Source: Methylomicrobium sp. wino1
GTDB lineage: Bacteria > Pseudomonadota > Gammaproteobacteria > Methylococcales > Methylomonadaceae
Direction of reading: 5' to 3'
Assembly: GCF_003932755.1 (NCBI RefSeq)
Contig: NZ_CP024202.1
Coordinates: 124,001-188,000, forward strand
Length of the DNA stretch: 64,000 nt
Of this stretch, positions 21,195-31,608 are shown in pieces (the stretch's first letter is position 1; every line of letters begins with the position of its first letter). The notes beneath the pieces are model-generated. The model was not told the DNA's origin and ran no database searches. It saw nothing but the letters and a program-made list of their open reading frames with translations. A program made the position numbers and the translations under genes.

Positions 21195-22634
21195 TTACCT
21201 TTTCAATTTAGTTTTCAAAATCTTATTGACCTCGGCCGGATTCGCCTTACCTTGCATTTCCTTCATGACTTGGCCGACAAAAAAGCCGAAGACTTTATCC
21301 TTACCGCCGAGATATTGTTCGACTTGACCAGGATTGTCGGCGATGATTTTATCGATGATCGCCTCGATCGCGCCGGTATCGGTAATTTGCTTTAAACCTT
21401 GGCTTTCGATGATTTGATCGGCCGTTTCTTGGCCTTGCCACATCGCCTCGAAGACTTGTTTTGCGATTTTGCCCGAAATCGTGTCATCGGCGATACGTTG
21501 CAGCAAGCCCGCCAAACGCTCGGCATCGACCGGACATTGACCGATTTCCAAACCGGCCTTGTTCAGAGCGCCGAGCACGTCGCCGGTCACCCAATTTGTA
21601 CAAATCTTCGCTTCGCCGCCGGATGCTTCAACCAATGCTTCGTAGTAATCGGCTAATTGCCTCGACGAAGTCAACGTAGCCGCACTCTCATCGTCCTGAC
21701 CGTATTGCTCGATAAAACGCCGCTTCTTCGCATCGGGCAATTCCGGTAAAGTGGCGCGCACTTCGTCTTTGAAAGCTTCGGTAATCTCGACCGGCAATAA
21801 ATCGGGGTCGGGAAAATAACGATAGTCGTTCGCCTCTTCTTTGCCTCGCATCGAGCGGGTTTCATCTTTGTTCGCATCGTAAAGCCGCGTTTCCTGAACG
21901 ACCTTGCCGCCGCTTTCGATCAGATCGATCTGACGTTCGATTTCGTGATTAATCGCTTTTTCAACGAAGCGGAACGAGTTGATATTTTTGATCTCGGCGC
22001 GCGTGCCGAATTCCGCTTGTCCTCTCGGACGCACCGACACGTTGGCATCGCAACGGAACGAACCTTCCTGCATGTTGCCGTCGCAGATTTCCAGATAGCG
22101 CACCAGTTCGTGCAGCTTGCGCATATAGGCGACCGCTTCCTTCGCCGAACGCATGTCGGGTTCCGAAACGATTTCCAATAATGGCGTGCCGGCACGGTTC
22201 AAATCGATACCGGTCAGGCCATGAAAATCTTCATGCAGGGACTTGCCAGCGTCTTCCTCCAAATGCGCGCGCGTCACGCCGATGCGTTTCGTAGCCCCGT
22301 CGAGGTCGATATCCAGGTGTCCATTGCCGACGATCGGCAACTCGAACTGACTGATCTGATAACCTTTCGGCAGATCCGGATAAAAATAGTTTTTGCGCGC
22401 GAAGACCGAATAAGGCGCGATTTCCGCCTCGATCGCGAGACCGAATTTGACGGCCATGCGCACGGCCTCTTGATTTAATACCGGCAACACGCCGGGCAAA
22501 CCTAAATCGACCGCGCAAGCCTGCGTGTTCGGTTCGGCGCCGTAGGCTGTCGATGCGCCTGAAAAAATTTTGGATTTTGTCGCGAGTTGTGCATGAATTT
22601 CCAACCCGATGACGACTTCCCATTGTGAATTCAT
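21195..22634 (-). CDS. gatB: Aspartyl/glutamyl-tRNA(Asn/Gln) amidotransferase subunit B
   Basis: GatB binds misacylated tRNA, phosphorylates the Glu or Asp side chain and transfers ammonia channelled from GatA. 479 residues, starting [17 protein letters not shown], with the family signature [23 protein letters not shown]-type kinase region and the C-terminal YqeY-like tail ending [11 protein letters not shown]. It is split from gatA by a Uma2-family gene. Confidence 0.98.
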   Translation of the reverse strand: MNSQWEVVIGLEIHAQLATKSKIFSGASTAYGAEPNTQACAVDLGLPGVLPVLNQEAVRMAVKFGLAIEAEIAPYSVFARKNYFYPDLPKGYQISQFELPIVGNGHLDIDLDGATKRIGVTRAHLEEDAGKSLHEDFHGLTGIDLNRAGTPLLEIVSEPDMRSAKEAVAYMRKLHELVRYLEICDGNMQEGSFRCDANVSVRPRGQAEFGTRAEIKNINSFRFVEKAINHEIERQIDLIESGGKVVQETRLYDANKDETRSMRGKEEANDYRYFPDPDLLPVEITEAFKDEVRATLPELPDAKKRRFIEQYGQDDESAATLTSSRQLADYYEALVEASGGEAKICTNWVTGDVLGALNKAGLEIGQCPVDAERLAGLLQRIADDTISGKIAKQVFEAMWQGQETADQIIESQGLKQITDTGAIEAIIDKIIADNPGQVEQYLGGKDKVFGFFVGQVMKEMQGKANPAEVNKILKTKLKR

Positions 22635-22652
22635 TGCTTGTTCCTTATTGAT

Positions 22653-23258
22653 TTATTCGGCAAAAACTTCGGCCAAATCGATTTTTAGTTCGGGAAAAAG
22701 ATAGGGCTGTGCCGTTTCGTCGCCTGCATAGAGGGCATGGAGCCGATAGGCTTCGCCGTCCCGATCCAACACGAATTGCTGCACGGCGCGTTCATACGGA
22801 AACACCAACCAGTATTCGTCGACGCCGCTTTCCTGATACAGATCGTATTTGAAGCGAAGCTCCTTCTTATTATTGCCCGGAGAAAGCACTTCGATGATCC
22901 AGTCGGGCGCGCCGTCGCAGCTTTGCTCGGTCAGTTTGTTTTTATCGCAAATCACGCACAAATCGGGCTGTACGACACTGAAAACTTCGCAGTCGCTCAA
23001 TTTCGATTTGCGGCGATCATAAAGCTTAACGTCGAACGGCGCGGCAAAAACTTCGCAGGACTTGCTCTTGAAATAAGCACCCAAATCCAGAAATAATTTG
23101 CCGGAAATCCGCTGATGCTTGACATTCGGCGCTGGCGACATCGTAAAGATCTTGCCTTTGATCAACTCGACCGTTTGATCCAAACGCCACGTCAAATAAT
23201 CGGCGTAGCTGTAACTCCCGTCCATATCCAATTGCGACAATTCGGTAACTTTGGCCAT
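22653..23258 (-). CDS. Uma2-family (DUF820) putative endonuclease, lodged in the gatCAB operon
   Basis: 201 residues from ATG 23258 with an AGGAGG-type ribosome site 7 nt upstream. The restriction-endonuclease-like core shows VELIKGKIFTMSP, then VQPDLCVIC, then PDWIIEVLSPGNNKKELRFKYDLY, the usual PD...(E)-VLSP pattern of Uma2 proteins. These are abundant in cyanobacteria and some methanotrophs, with no settled function. It sits between gatA (12-nt gap) and gatB (18-nt gap) on the same strand, so it must be cotranscribed; the location looks like an insertion into a conserved operon. Confidence 0.85.
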   Translation of the reverse strand: MAKVTELSQLDMDGSYSYADYLTWRLDQTVELIKGKIFTMSPAPNVKHQRISGKLFLDLGAYFKSKSCEVFAAPFDVKLYDRRKSKLSDCEVFSVVQPDLCVICDKNKLTEQSCDGAPDWIIEVLSPGNNKKELRFKYDLYQESGVDEYWLVFPYERAVQQFVLDRDGEAYRLHALYAGDETAQPYLFPELKIDLAEVFAE

Positions 23259-23270
23259 ACCCAACCTCCT

Positions 23271-24722
23271 TTATTCGAACCCTTTCGGCACCTGCTTGTG
23301 CCAATCAGTATTCATCTGATAACGATGGGCTACATTCAACAACCGATCCTCGGCAAAATAATTCCCGATGATTTGCAAACCGACCGGTTTGCCATCGACG
23401 AACCCAGCCGGAATCGACATAGCCGGAAGGCCGGCCAAATTGACCGCGATCGTATAAATATCGGACAAATACATTTGAATCGGGTCGCCGGTTTTTTCGC
23501 CGAGACCGAACGCCACCGTCGGCGACACCGGCCCCATCAGAACATCGACCTCGGCCAATGCACTTTTGAAATCGTCGCTGATCAAACGCCTGACTTTTTG
23601 AGCTTTTAAATAATAGGCATCGTAATAACCGGCCGACAAGGCATAGGTTCCGATCAAGATGCGACGCTTGACTTCCTTGCCGAATGTCTCGCCACGCGAG
23701 CGCGTATACAAATCTGACAAATCAGCCGGATTGTCGCAGCGGTAACCGAAACGAACGCCATCGAAACGCGACAGATTGGCCGAGCATTCGGCCGGTGCAA
23801 TCACATAATAAGCCGGAATCGCGTGTTTCAGATTCGGCATCGAGACTTCTTTGACCTCGGCACCCAATTTGCGATATTCATTGACGGCTGTTTCGATGAC
23901 TGTTGCGATTTCGCCGTTCAATCCTTCGCCGAAAAATTCTTTCGGCAGTCCGATTTTCAAGCCGCTTAAGGGTTGATTCAGCCCGGACGAATAATCGGGA
24001 ACCGGCCTATCGACGCTAGTCGAATCCTTCTCGTCGAAACCGGCCATCGCTTGCAACATGATCGCGGCATCCTCGGCAGTACGCGTCATCGGACCTCCTT
24101 GGTCGAGGCTTGAGGCATAGGCAATCATGCCATATCGGGAAACGCGCCCGTAAGTCGGCTTCAAACCGGTAATACCGCAGAAAGCCGCCGGCTGACGTAT
24201 CGAACCGCCGGTATCCGTTCCTGTCGCTCCGGCCGTAAGTCCTGCGGCAACCGCCGCGGCCGACCCGCCCGAAGAACCGCCCGGAACGCACGAAACATTC
24301 CAAGGGTTTTGTACCGAACCATAAAAACTGGTTTCGTTCGACGAGCCCATTGCAAATTCGTCCATATTCGATTTACCGAGCATCACTGCACCGGCCGCAT
24401 TGAGTTTTTCGACGACGGTTGCATTGTACGGCGAAATGAAATTATCGAGCATCTTCGAACCGCAAGACGTTTTTACGCCGTCGGTACAAAAAATATCTTT
24501 TTGCGCCACCGGTATTCCGGTCAATAAATCGGCCGTTCCTGCCGCCAACCGTTTATCCGCGGCTTCGGCTTGGGCAAGCGCCTGCTCGGCCGTCACGGTA
24601 ATGTATGCATTGAGCACCGAAAACTGCCGAATCCGTTCTAAATAGCCTTGCGTCAACTCCACGCTGGAAAATTCGCCGGCGCGCAAGCCTCTCGCTAGTT
24701 CAGCGATGGTTTTATTATTCAT
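23271..24722 (-). CDS. gatA: Aspartyl/glutamyl-tRNA(Asn/Gln) amidotransferase subunit A
   Basis: Amidase-signature enzyme that releases ammonia from glutamine for GatB. 483 residues. The Ser-cisSer-Lys triad is visible: Lys75 (PVAQKDIF), the glycine/serine loop [14 protein letters not shown] and the nucleophile region [17 protein letters not shown]. Follows gatC by 16 nt. Confidence 0.98.
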   Translation of the reverse strand: MNNKTIAELARGLRAGEFSSVELTQGYLERIRQFSVLNAYITVTAEQALAQAEAADKRLAAGTADLLTGIPVAQKDIFCTDGVKTSCGSKMLDNFISPYNATVVEKLNAAGAVMLGKSNMDEFAMGSSNETSFYGSVQNPWNVSCVPGGSSGGSAAAVAAGLTAGATGTDTGGSIRQPAAFCGITGLKPTYGRVSRYGMIAYASSLDQGGPMTRTAEDAAIMLQAMAGFDEKDSTSVDRPVPDYSSGLNQPLSGLKIGLPKEFFGEGLNGEIATVIETAVNEYRKLGAEVKEVSMPNLKHAIPAYYVIAPAECSANLSRFDGVRFGYRCDNPADLSDLYTRSRGETFGKEVKRRILIGTYALSAGYYDAYYLKAQKVRRLISDDFKSALAEVDVLMGPVSPTVAFGLGEKTGDPIQMYLSDIYTIAVNLAGLPAMSIPAGFVDGKPVGLQIIGNYFAEDRLLNVAHRYQMNTDWHKQVPKGFE

Positions 24723-24738
24723 AACCTTTCCCCATCCT

Positions 24739-25026
24739 TCATTCGATCACCTTAGGGACTAAATACAATCCCGCTTCGACTTGAGGCGCAATCGCTTGAA
24801 ATTTTTCTCTCATATTCGTTTCGGTTACCCGGTCCGGCCTCAGCCTCTGACTTTGCTCCATCGGATGCGCCATGGGCGCGACTCCCTCGGTATTTAATTG
24901 GCTCATTTGCGTAACCAAATCGAGTATCCCGGATAAATCATGCGCATAAGTATCGACATCTTGAATATCGACGCCTAACCTTGCTAAATGCGCGATTTTA
25001 TTTACATCGTCGGTCGTTAAAGACAT
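24739..25026 (-). CDS. gatC: Aspartyl/glutamyl-tRNA(Asn/Gln) amidotransferase subunit C
   Basis: Small 95-residue subunit that clamps GatA to GatB. Typical [19 protein letters not shown] start and a C-terminal [20 protein letters not shown]...[10 protein letters not shown]. First gene of gatC-gatA-Uma2-gatB, divergent from mreB across about 1 kb of repeats. Confidence 0.96.
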   Translation of the reverse strand: MSLTTDDVNKIAHLARLGVDIQDVDTYAHDLSGILDLVTQMSQLNTEGVAPMAHPMEQSQRLRPDRVTETNMREKFQAIAPQVEAGLYLVPKVIE

Positions 25027-25235
25027 TTTCCAACTCCATTAATCATCAATCCGAAAACATGGCTATTCGCAATTCAAAATCCGAGCGTTTCATGATTTTT
25101 TGGGTAACTATTCAGCATGAGCTTGCTATTTGGCGCCGAGCATTGATTGCTAAGGATTCGGTCATAAATAACTTCCCCATTATTAATGCGAAGTAAGCAA
25201 GTTCGGTTGCTCGATTGACATCTGTCGGCGGCAGG

Positions 25236-25383
25236 GCAGATTTTTGCTCCTGCAAAATCCGCATTCACGCCATCCATGGCGTTTGCAGATTTTTGCTCCT
25301 CGGCAATTGCTCCTGCATTGCCCTAATACACGCCATCCATGGCGTAATGCAAAATCTGCACTCATGCATCCCTGGCAATCAGT
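25236..25383. repeat. 49-bp hairpin-forming direct repeat
   Basis: GCAGATTTTTGCTCC begins at 25236 and again at 25285 (49-bp period), each unit carrying GCAGATTTT/AAAATCTGC-type arms and CACGCCATCCATGGCG; a degenerate third unit follows. The same unit occurs at 39879 and 39928, also 49 bp apart. Confidence 0.7.
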
Positions 25384-25435
25384 CACCGCCGTCAAGCCTA
25401 CATGGACGTATTTACCCAGCACCTAAATTATCTAT

Positions 25436-25607
25436 ACTCATCGTAGATCAAAATTCGGCACCGGGGTGTCCGTCAATGGACGCCGTGAATACATCCCTGT
25501 AGGCTCTATGCCAGCTCCATGCAGGCCCCTCACCTAGCGTTAGGTGAGGGGCCGCACACCCCCCGGCGTCTCCTTAGGCACTGCCGAAATTTGAAGTACG
25601 AAAGGTA
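25436..25607. mobile_element. Element A copy 2, nested inside element B copy 3
   Basis: 172 bp running from ACTCATCGTAGATCAAAATT to ...ACTTCGTAC-type end GAAAGGTA (reverse complement TACCTTTCG), flanked by TAT on both sides (25433-25435, 25608-25610). It includes an internal hairpin CCCCTCACCTA/TAGGTGAGGGG. It splits the core of an element B. Confidence 0.75.
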
Positions 25608-25968
25608 TATGTAATCAATCATGGCCAATAGGCTATGGAATTTAGGTGCTGGGTGAATACGTCCATGTAGGCTCGACGGCGGCTGTCCCTGCCGCCGACA
25701 CCTGTCGATCGAGCAACCGCACCCTCTCCGGAACCGGCATTTTCTCTGCCGAGCTTCTTATATCGAAAAATTAGATAAAGAGCCAAAATCTACGAACTTT
25801 CACAGTAAGTTATTTTCACGAATTCCTAAAGACGCGTGACTGAAACGTCATGTCCACGCTGCCTTATAAATCAACTCTCGACTTATCGCCTCCCCTTACA
25901 GGGGGAAAGCGTTTAATTACAGAACGGCGACAAGCAAAAAATGAAACGGAATTTTAAATTGCGTTAAG

Positions 25969-25974
25969 TATAAT
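25969..25974 (+). promoter_or_regulatory. Putative mreB promoter -10 box
   Basis: A perfect TATAAT lies 75 nt upstream of the mreB ATG, beyond the last repeat. The -35 side at 17-bp spacing (ACGGAA) is weak, so this is only a candidate. Confidence 0.4.
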
Positions 25975-26049
25975 ACTTTATATCTTGCTCAATTACCCGC
26001 TTGATTGATAAAGTAATACAATTTATTCGCTCAGGATACAGGTTAATAA

Positions 26050-27093
<1,044 letters not shown>

Positions 27094-27194
27094 CTTCAAC
27101 CGCAAAACAATACTCGCCAAGCTATTTGGTTCGGCTGATTCGAAGCTTTAAATTGCTTACCAAAGTAGTTTCCAAGGATGGAACATCGATTCGA

Positions 27195-28151
27195 ATGATA
27201 CGCGATCGAACTATCCAAATAATATTCTGTCCTTTATGGCCTACACGGTTCATTTTCGAGGTAATCGTTATCAATCCTTTATTTGCCACCGGCCCTTCGA
27301 TTAATACGCGACTGCTGGTGGCGGTAGTGGCTTCAATCGCGCTTCTGGTCGCTGAACGCAAAAGCTCGCAACTAGACAAACTTCGTAGCGTACTATCAAT
27401 GATTACCTATCCGATTCAATCAATTACGGACTGGCCTCTACATCACTCAAAAGAAACCGTAGAATCGATAAAATCACTTTATAGTCTAAAAGAAGAAAAT
27501 GAACAGCTACGCCAAGAACAATTGATTTACAAATCCCAATTGCTTAAATATGAAGCTCTGGAGAAGGAAAATATCCGGCTAAGGGCATTACTGGAAAAAT
27601 CCTTTAAACTGGGCGAACAGGTACTCGTGGCCGAGTTATTATCCGTTAACTTAGCCCCTTTCGAACATATCGTCGTCGTCGATAAAGGAACGCGGTTCGG
27701 CGTGCATGCTCAGCAAGCGGTTTTGGATGCTTACGGCGTGGTCGGCCAAGTATACCGTGCGCTTCCGCTCAACTCCGAGATCATGCTAATTACCGATCCT
27801 GGCCATGCAATTCCGGTACAGATCAATCGCAACGGTTTACGTACGATCGCGGTCGGCAGCGGGCGAATCAACAGGCTGATATTGCCTTATTTAGCGAACA
27901 ACGCCGATATCGAGGAAGGCGATCTACTTATTAGCTCAGGCCTAGGCGGTATTTTTCCGCAAGGCTATCCGGTCGCTGTCGTCGAAAAAATAATCCTCCA
28001 GCCTAACAAACCTTTTGCCGAAATATACGCGACCCCCAAGGCACAATTAAATCGAAGCCGGGAGTTGTTGATCGTATGGAAAAGCGAAGCGCCTATCCCG
28101 CTGGAAACTCAAGAAACAGAACAAGCGGACGAAAACCATGCCGAAGAATAA
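27195..28151 (+). CDS. mreC: Rod shape-determining protein MreC
   Basis: Bitopic protein that activates the PBP2-RodA synthase from the periplasm. The family core begins NPLFATGPSINTRLLVAVVASIALLVAER (cytoplasmic tip plus one TM), followed by a coiled coil (SLKEENEQLRQEQ) and a C-terminal beta domain. The start is uncertain. No ATG, GTG or TTG lies at the expected position just before NPLF; the nearest in-frame ATG is 27195 (adds about 25 unusual residues) and a TTG is at 27126. A GAGG ribosome-like site sits 8 nt before an ATC codon. Overlaps mreD by 14 nt. Confidence 0.9.
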   Translation: MIRDRTIQIIFCPLWPTRFIFEVIVINPLFATGPSINTRLLVAVVASIALLVAERKSSQLDKLRSVLSMITYPIQSITDWPLHHSKETVESIKSLYSLKEENEQLRQEQLIYKSQLLKYEALEKENIRLRALLEKSFKLGEQVLVAELLSVNLAPFEHIVVVDKGTRFGVHAQQAVLDAYGVVGQVYRALPLNSEIMLITDPGHAIPVQINRNGLRTIAVGSGRINRLILPYLANNADIEEGDLLISSGLGGIFPQGYPVAVVEKIILQPNKPFAEIYATPKAQLNRSRELLIVWKSEAPIPLETQETEQADENHAEE

Positions 28152-28626
28152 TGCTTTCGGCTACGGCCGTTATCTTCTCTCGATTATATTTGCCATGAGC
28201 CTAAATATCGCCGCCTGGCCCCAACCCTTGACGCCATTCAATCCCAATTGGATATTACTCGTGGTTATTTACTGGGTATTGGCAGCACCCGATCGAGTCG
28301 GCATATTCAGTGCTTGGACCATCGGCTTACTGACTGACGTATTAACCGGTAGAATGCTGGGTTTAAATGCGCTCATCAACTCGCTGGTTGCCTTCCTGTG
28401 CCTGAGGCTACACAAGCGACTCAGACAGTACCCAATTCTTCAACAAGGCCTATTTATCTTTTTTTGCCTACTCTTATCTCAATTTTTGATATTTTGGATC
28501 ACTGATAGCCAAACTATCGCACGCGCTTCTTACACTTTTTGGTTACCCGTACTAACCGGCACCCTTTTCTGGCCTTTAGTCTTTTTTTCTTTGCGTGCAA
28601 TACGGCTCTACCGACGCATTCGTTGA
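28138..28626 (+). CDS. mreD: Rod shape-determining protein MreD
   Basis: Inner-membrane partner of MreC; 162 residues, nearly all hydrophobic, with about five membrane segments and the family's WPQPLTPFNPNWILLVVIYW near the N-terminus. Start ATG 28138 lies inside mreC, indicating coupling. Confidence 0.95.
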   Translation: MPKNNAFGYGRYLLSIIFAMSLNIAAWPQPLTPFNPNWILLVVIYWVLAAPDRVGIFSAWTIGLLTDVLTGRMLGLNALINSLVAFLCLRLHKRLRQYPILQQGLFIFFCLLLSQFLIFWITDSQTIARASYTFWLPVLTGTLFWPLVFFSLRAIRLYRRIR

Positions 28627-28638
28627 ACCGTTTGTCAC

Positions 28639-30498
28639 ATGCCTCGCACCTACACCATTAAAAACCCGGCGGAGGAAAACCGCATTTTTACGGGTCGTGC
28701 CATTGTTGCGATGATCTTCATTCTGCTTCTATCGATCGGTTTAATCGTCCGTTTGGTTTACTTGCAGATTGTCGGTCACGAACATTACGCGACCCTAGCT
28801 AAGAACAATCACATAAAAATATCGCCGCTGCCACCGACCCGCGGCATCATCTTCGACCGAAAAGGCAGAGTGTTGGCCGATAATGTTCCGACCTATAGCC
28901 TTGAACTGATACCCGAACAAATCAAAGATCTCGACGACACGCTCGCACGATTACAAGAATTACTGGATATTCCCGAAGATAAAATCGAGCAGTACCAAAA
29001 ATTGCGCAAACGCGAAAAACGTTTTACCAGCACACCGCTATTACTGCGTATGTCCGAGGAAGAAATCGCCAAATTCGCTGCAGTTAGACCTTATTTTCCC
29101 GGTGTCGATATTCATGCACGCCTAGTCAGACATTATCCCTACGACATTCTAACCTCACATGTCATCGGTTATGTTGGCCGCATCAACGAAAACGAATTAA
29201 AAAGACTCTCGGTCTCCGAATATCGCGGCACTCACCATGTCGGCAAAGTTGGGATCGAGCTAGCTTATGAAACCGAACTACACGGCAAGGCCGGCTATGC
29301 TGAAATAGAAACCAACGCACAATCCCGAGCGATCAGTACTTTAAAAACAGTCGATCCGACTGCAGGATCGAACCTACACCTAACCCTTGATATCGATCTA
29401 CAAAAGATCGCTTATGATGCACTCGATATTTATAACGGGGCGGTCGTGGCCATCGAAATAAAAACCGGGGGCGTCTTAGTTTTTACCAGTCGCCCCAGCT
29501 TCGACCCCAATCCGTTCGTCTACGGTATCGACAGTAAATCTTATAAAGAACTGCAAACTTCGGATGCCCAGCCGATGTTTAATCGGGCGCTGAGAGGACA
29601 ATATCCACCCGGCTCCACGATCAAACCTTTCATGGCCTTGGCCGGGCTTGAATATCAAGTGACCCACCCTGGCCAAAAAACTTATTGCCCCGGTTATTTT
29701 CAACTTCCCAATGTCAAACATAAATACCGGGATTGGAAAAGAGGCGGCCATGGTACGGTGGACCTGAATCTTGCAATTGTGCAGTCTTGCGACGTGTACT
29801 TTTACAGTCTGGCCTTATCGCTCGGCATCGACAACATCCACCGTTTCTTCACGAAGTTTGGCTTCGGAGAGAAATCCGGCATCGACCTAGTTGGCGAACT
29901 ATCAGGCCTACAACCCTCTAAACAATGGAAGCGCAAAGCCCGTAATCAATCCTGGTATCCCGGCGAAACGGTTATTACCGGAATCGGTCAAGGTTATACC
30001 CAAGTTACTCCGCTGCAACTGGCTCGAGCAACTGCAACGCTAGCCAATAGAGGCAAGGTCGTCCATCCGCATCTGGTGGGTTCGTTTACCGACAATGGTA
30101 TTCTAAAACCCGTGGAAGCCAAACCGGAAACATCCCTCGCGCTAAATCCCAGAAATATCGATGCGGTCGTCTCCGCGATGATCAATGTCGTACACAGTGC
30201 CAGGGGTACGGCGAGGGCCATCAGCCGCGGCATCGATTATCAAATTGCCGGAAAAACCGGGACGGCCCAGGTCTTTACCGTCAAACAAGAAAAGCGCTAT
30301 AACGAAAATGAAATCGCTTTTAAACTGCGCGACCATGCGCTATTCATGGCATTCGCGCCAGCTCACGATCCACAAATCGCGGTTGCCGTCATTGCCGAAA
30401 ACGGCGGTCATGGCGGTTCAGTTGCGGCACCGATAGCCGGAAAAATTATACGTCAATATTTACAGGAATCCAGCGATGAAGACCGAAACGCGCAGTGA
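28639..30498 (+). CDS. mrdA: Penicillin-binding protein 2 (peptidoglycan DD-transpeptidase)
   Basis: Class B PBP of the elongasome, paired with RodA. 619 residues: an N-terminal TM (about 19-40), the pedestal domain, and the transpeptidase with SxxK (PPGSTIKPF), SxN-type (SCDVYFY) and KTG (AGKTGTAQVF) motifs. Overlaps rodA by 23 nt. Confidence 0.98.
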   Translation: MPRTYTIKNPAEENRIFTGRAIVAMIFILLLSIGLIVRLVYLQIVGHEHYATLAKNNHIKISPLPPTRGIIFDRKGRVLADNVPTYSLELIPEQIKDLDDTLARLQELLDIPEDKIEQYQKLRKREKRFTSTPLLLRMSEEEIAKFAAVRPYFPGVDIHARLVRHYPYDILTSHVIGYVGRINENELKRLSVSEYRGTHHVGKVGIELAYETELHGKAGYAEIETNAQSRAISTLKTVDPTAGSNLHLTLDIDLQKIAYDALDIYNGAVVAIEIKTGGVLVFTSRPSFDPNPFVYGIDSKSYKELQTSDAQPMFNRALRGQYPPGSTIKPFMALAGLEYQVTHPGQKTYCPGYFQLPNVKHKYRDWKRGGHGTVDLNLAIVQSCDVYFYSLALSLGIDNIHRFFTKFGFGEKSGIDLVGELSGLQPSKQWKRKARNQSWYPGETVITGIGQGYTQVTPLQLARATATLANRGKVVHPHLVGSFTDNGILKPVEAKPETSLALNPRNIDAVVSAMINVVHSARGTARAISRGIDYQIAGKTGTAQVFTVKQEKRYNENEIAFKLRDHALFMAFAPAHDPQIAVAVIAENGGHGGSVAAPIAGKIIRQYLQESSDEDRNAQ

Positions 30499-31606
30499 AC
30501 AATTCGTACCGCACTCGCTCCTCGGCAATCTATTGAGAAAACTGCATATCGACATTCCCTTGCTGATATGTTTGTTGCTAGTTCTTAGTCTAAGCTTTCT
30601 AATTTTGTATAGCGCGAGCGGACAAGATATCGACATCTTGATCCGTCAGGCCACCCGCATGCTGATTGCCTTTGTCCTGATGATCGTGCTTGCGCATATT
30701 AACCCTTATCAATTCAAACGCTATTCGACGATTCTTTACGGAATCGGCGTAACCTTGCTGGTTGCCGTGCTGATCATGGGTCAAATCGGCAAAGGCGCAC
30801 AGCGTTGGCTCGATTTAGGCTTCTTTCGCTTTCAACCATCGGAAATGCTTAAGATTACCGCACCGATGATGATTGCCTGGTATTTATCGGAAAACACTTT
30901 GCCTCCGAAGTGGAGGCAGATGGGAATTGCCGGCTTGTTGATCCTAATACCGACGCTACTGATTGCAAAGCAACCCGATCTCGGCACCTCGATATTGGTG
31001 TTCAGCTCGGGAGCCATGGTCATCTTTTTTGCCGGATTGTCATGGCGATTCATCATCAGCATCGGCGCCATCATTGCTTCGCTGACTCCTATCATTTGGC
31101 ATTTCATGCGCGATTATCAACGCGCCCGGGTTTTAACCTTTCTCGACCCGGAAGCCGACCCACTCGGGCGAGGCTATCATATCATCCAATCGAAAATAGC
31201 CATCGGCTCCGGCGGCATCTACGGCAAGGGCTGGCAAGGCAGCACCCAGGCCCAACTCGATTTTCTGCCGGAAAGCTCGACTGATTTCATTTTCGCAGTA
31301 TTTGCCGAAGAGTTCGGTCTCTCCGGCTGCCTGGTGTTAATTGCGCTCTACATTGTTATTATCAGTCGTTGCCTGTATATTTCAATACAAGCGCAAGACA
31401 GTTACAGCCGATTATTGGCGGGAAGTCTCAGCTTTACCTTTTTTGTCTACGTCTTTGTTAACATAGGCATGGTTATCGGCATCCTACCAGTTGTCGGAGT
31501 CCCATTACCGCTGATCAGCTACGGCGGCACCTCAATGGTTACCCTGCTCGCAGGATTCGGCATCCTGATGTCCATCCACACCCATAAAAAATTCTTACCG
31601 ACTTAA
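30476..31606 (+). CDS. mrdB: Peptidoglycan glycosyltransferase RodA (SEDS family)
   Basis: Polymerises lipid II with PBP2. 376 residues with about ten TMs; the SEDS signature GSGGIYGKGW...STQAQLDFLPESSTDFIFAVFAEEFG (split over about 240-280) and the C-terminal LPLISYGGTSMVTLLAGFGIL are clear. Its start lies within mrdA. Confidence 0.98.
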   Translation: MKTETRSEQFVPHSLLGNLLRKLHIDIPLLICLLLVLSLSFLILYSASGQDIDILIRQATRMLIAFVLMIVLAHINPYQFKRYSTILYGIGVTLLVAVLIMGQIGKGAQRWLDLGFFRFQPSEMLKITAPMMIAWYLSENTLPPKWRQMGIAGLLILIPTLLIAKQPDLGTSILVFSSGAMVIFFAGLSWRFIISIGAIIASLTPIIWHFMRDYQRARVLTFLDPEADPLGRGYHIIQSKIAIGSGGIYGKGWQGSTQAQLDFLPESSTDFIFAVFAEEFGLSGCLVLIALYIVIISRCLYISIQAQDSYSRLLAGSLSFTFFVYVFVNIGMVIGILPVVGVPLPLISYGGTSMVTLLAGFGILMSIHTHKKFLPT

Positions 31607-31608
31607 CG

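Larger units (their letters stand above)
25153..25829. repeat. Element B copy 3, composite and interrupted
   Basis: The left end at 25153 (AGGATTCGGTCATAAATAAC) and right end near 25805-25829 (AAGTTATTTTCACGAATTCCT) match the extended ends of element B (42684-42943, 49780-50039). Inside lie a 49-bp direct repeat, element A copy 2, and the B core hairpin arms CCCAGCACCTAAATT (about 25415) and AATTTAGGTGCTGGG (about 25639). The copy has been expanded and disrupted. No gene was found in 25027-26049. Confidence 0.65.

Noticed and set aside
25236-25383. Possible CRISPR array from the regularly spaced repeats
   Set aside because: The 49-bp period consists of whole repeated units with no variable spacers, only two to three units, and no cas genes.
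25215-25502. ORFs at 25183-25502 as small genes
   Set aside because: They consist of the 49-bp repeats and elements A and B, with no ribosome site or family resemblance.
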